Assembly (NCBI GenBank): GCA_002900535.1
Contig: MUGC01000040.1
Coordinates: forward strand, 1-9,708
DNA from: Thermoplasmata archaeon M9B1D
GTDB taxonomy: Archaea; Thermoplasmatota; E2; DHVEG-1
Reading direction: 5' to 3'
DNA length: 9,708 nucleotides
In this document: in pieces, positions 8,442 through 9,708 of the stretch
Layout: every line of letters begins with the position of its first letter
Position numbering within the stretch: position 1 is the stretch's first letter
Made by a program: the position numbers and the translations under genes
Notes under the pieces: generated by a model
What the model was told of the DNA's origin: nothing
Database searches by the model: none
What the model saw: the letters and a program-made list of their open reading frames with translations, nothing else

Positions 8442-8513
8442 ATGGCTGAAAAAGGTTACAATGCTTTTAAAATGGCTCAGCAACAATTTGATCATATTGA
8501 GATACCCAATTAG
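8442..8513 (+). pseudogene. Detached N-terminal fragment of the second glutamate dehydrogenase
   Basis: A 23-residue frame starts at the well-placed ATG 8442 and stops at TAG 8511. Its first 19 residues contain NAFKMAQQQFDHI, which matches the usual beginning of this dehydrogenase subfamily (N-x-F-x-x-A-x-x-Q-F-D). The continuation LRYPIREYH is in the next frame, from 8497. In related enzymes, as remembered, roughly 13 residues separate these two blocks, but here they abut and even share two bases. The simplest reading is a deletion of about 41 nt, not a multiple of three, with breakpoints near 8496-8499. An assembly or sequencing error would look the same. Confidence 0.65.
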
Positions 8514-9687
8514 AGAATATCATATTACAGTCCCTGTGAGAATGGATGATGGCAAAGTTAGAATTTTTAGAGGCTTTAGAATTCAGCATAATGATGCCCT
8601 AGGGCCATGTAAGGGAGGAATTCGTTTTCACCCTCAAGAAACAGCAGATACAGTTCGTGCTCTTTCTATGTGGATGACATGGAAATGTGCAGTTGCAGGA
8701 ATTCCACTCGGTGGTGCAAAAGGAGGAATCATTTGTGATCCACATGATTTATCAGAAAGAGAGCAGGAAAGACTCTGCCGTGGATGGGTAAGACAGATAT
8801 CAAAAGATATTGGACCAAATAGAGACGTACCTGCTCCTGATGTTATGACAAATAATCAACATATGTTATGGATAATGGATGAATATTCAACTATTTTGGG
8901 TAGCCAATACCCTGGTGTAATAACTGGAAAACCAGTAGGACTTGGTGGGTCTCTTGGACGTACAGAGGCAACTGGATATGGTTTGGTCTATCAACTCCGA
9001 GAAGCATGCAAAGAATTAAATATTGAAATAAAAAAAGCTAAAGCATCAATTGAAGGCTTTGGAAATGTTGCGCAATACTCAGCTGAGTTGTTCATGGACT
9101 ATGGTGGAAAAGTTGTCTGTGTCTCTTGTTGGGATCAAAAAGATAGCTGTGCATATAGTTTTTACAAAAAAGATGGAATTAATCTTTCTGAACTTAGGAA
9201 AATCACTGATCGCTTTGGAACAATAGACAAGAAAAAAGCAAAAGAACTAGGTTATGAAGTCCAACCTGGTAAAGATTGGTTAAAACATGAAGTAGATATT
9301 CTTATACCTGCTGCTCTCGAAAATTCAATAACAAAAGACAATGTTAAAGATATTAAAAACACGGTGAAAATTGTAGTCTCCGGTGCAAATGGGCCAATAA
9401 CTCCAGAAGCAGATGATTTGTTAGATAAAAGAGGAATATTAGTGATACCTGACTTTTTAGCAAATGCTGGTGGAGTTGTATGTAGTTATTTTGAACAAGT
9501 ACAAAGCAATCAAAACTATTATTGGACAAAAGAAGAAGTACTTGGAAAGCTTGATAATAAAATGACGGATGCATTTTATAAAGCATGGGAGCTTTCAAAA
9601 CGTAAAAACGTAAGATTAAGAGATGCGGCATACATGATTGCTATCCAACGAGTAGCAGATGCTTGTAAACTTAGGGGATGGATATAA
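8461..9687 (+). CDS. Glutamate dehydrogenase, second subfamily, N-terminally disrupted (408 aa frame)
   Basis: Interconverts glutamate with 2-oxoglutarate and ammonium. From residue 13 the frame is intact and family-like: VPVRMDDG (24-31), Lys51 in GPCKGGIRFHP, catalytic Lys87 in PLGGAKGGI (82-90), Asp127 in PAPDV, TGKPVGLGGSLGR (155-167), the Rossmann motif GFGNVAQ (199-205), and the C-terminal NAGGVVCSYFEQVQSN (335-350). After the second strand of the nucleotide fold it reads VSCWDQKD, not the SDSS of the other dehydrogenase, so cofactor preference probably differs. It belongs to the group common in anaerobic bacteria and archaea, about 420-430 residues long. The first 12 residues (MLLKWLSNNLII) are a frame-shifted reading of the true N-terminus that begins at 8442. 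Only a weak AAAGGT precedes ATG 8461. The absence of further damage implies a very recent lesion, an assembly error, or survival with a shortened N-terminus. The gene follows the receiver protein after 127 nt counted from this ATG. Confidence 0.85.
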   Translation: MLLKWLSNNLIILRYPIREYHITVPVRMDDGKVRIFRGFRIQHNDALGPCKGGIRFHPQETADTVRALSMWMTWKCAVAGIPLGGAKGGIICDPHDLSEREQERLCRGWVRQISKDIGPNRDVPAPDVMTNNQHMLWIMDEYSTILGSQYPGVITGKPVGLGGSLGRTEATGYGLVYQLREACKELNIEIKKAKASIEGFGNVAQYSAELFMDYGGKVVCVSCWDQKDSCAYSFYKKDGINLSELRKITDRFGTIDKKKAKELGYEVQPGKDWLKHEVDILIPAALENSITKDNVKDIKNTVKIVVSGANGPITPEADDLLDKRGILVIPDFLANAGGVVCSYFEQVQSNQNYYWTKEEVLGKLDNKMTDAFYKAWELSKRKNVRLRDAAYMIAIQRVADACKLRGWI

Positions 9688-9708
9688 AATAATTAAAATT
9701 GAATTATG

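Noticed and set aside
8442..8513. Programmed frameshift in the second glutamate dehydrogenase
   Set aside because: About 13 family residues are missing at the junction, and there is no slippery run or stimulatory structure, so a deletion or assembly error is simpler.

Overview
This AT-rich window reads as a nitrogen-metabolism locus, most likely from an uncultured archaeon. I infer archaea from several signs. Shine-Dalgarno sequences include a GAGGTGA form. TATA-like boxes lie 25-26 nt upstream of two ATG codons that have no ribosome binding site, as in leaderless archaeal transcripts. Likely termination sites are oligo-T runs without GC-rich hairpins. The first small protein also resembles, from memory, uncharacterised proteins of Thermoplasmata-type archaea. 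The exact lineage is not proven: the glutamate dehydrogenases, glutamine synthetases and the large ATP-binding protein all belong to families shared with bacteria.

Layout. On the minus strand, reading right to left, there is an unannotated 42-codon ORF (3662-3790), a canonical class I glutamine synthetase (2310-3644) and a second, divergent glutamine synthetase with its own apparent promoter (959-2260). These are followed by a winged-helix regulator (413-859) that overlaps a 95-residue beta-rich protein by 4 nt (129-416). On the plus strand, diverging from a shared 251-nt region, lie an NADP-type glutamate dehydrogenase (3896-5233), a 1010-residue two-receiver/PEP-synthase-ATP-domain protein (5301-8333), and a second glutamate dehydrogenase of another subfamily (8442-9687). 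The reading frame of this last gene is broken near its N-terminus.

How they may work together. The two glutamine synthetases fix ammonium onto glutamate using ATP. The two dehydrogenases interconvert 2-oxoglutarate plus ammonium with glutamate, so the window holds two versions of each step at the ammonium-carbon junction. Between the dehydrogenases sits a protein with a degenerate and an apparently intact receiver domain and a pyruvate-phosphate-dikinase-like ATP-grasp. It lacks the phosphohistidine and PEP/pyruvate barrel domains needed for PEP synthesis. I consider it the most interesting gene here, possibly a signalling or modifying enzyme tied to nitrogen or energy state. The regulator pair at the left end could control the locus, but nothing in the sequence proves this.

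All intergenic stretches are shorter than 300 nt. No tRNA, rRNA, CRISPR array, insertion sequence or attachment site was seen.
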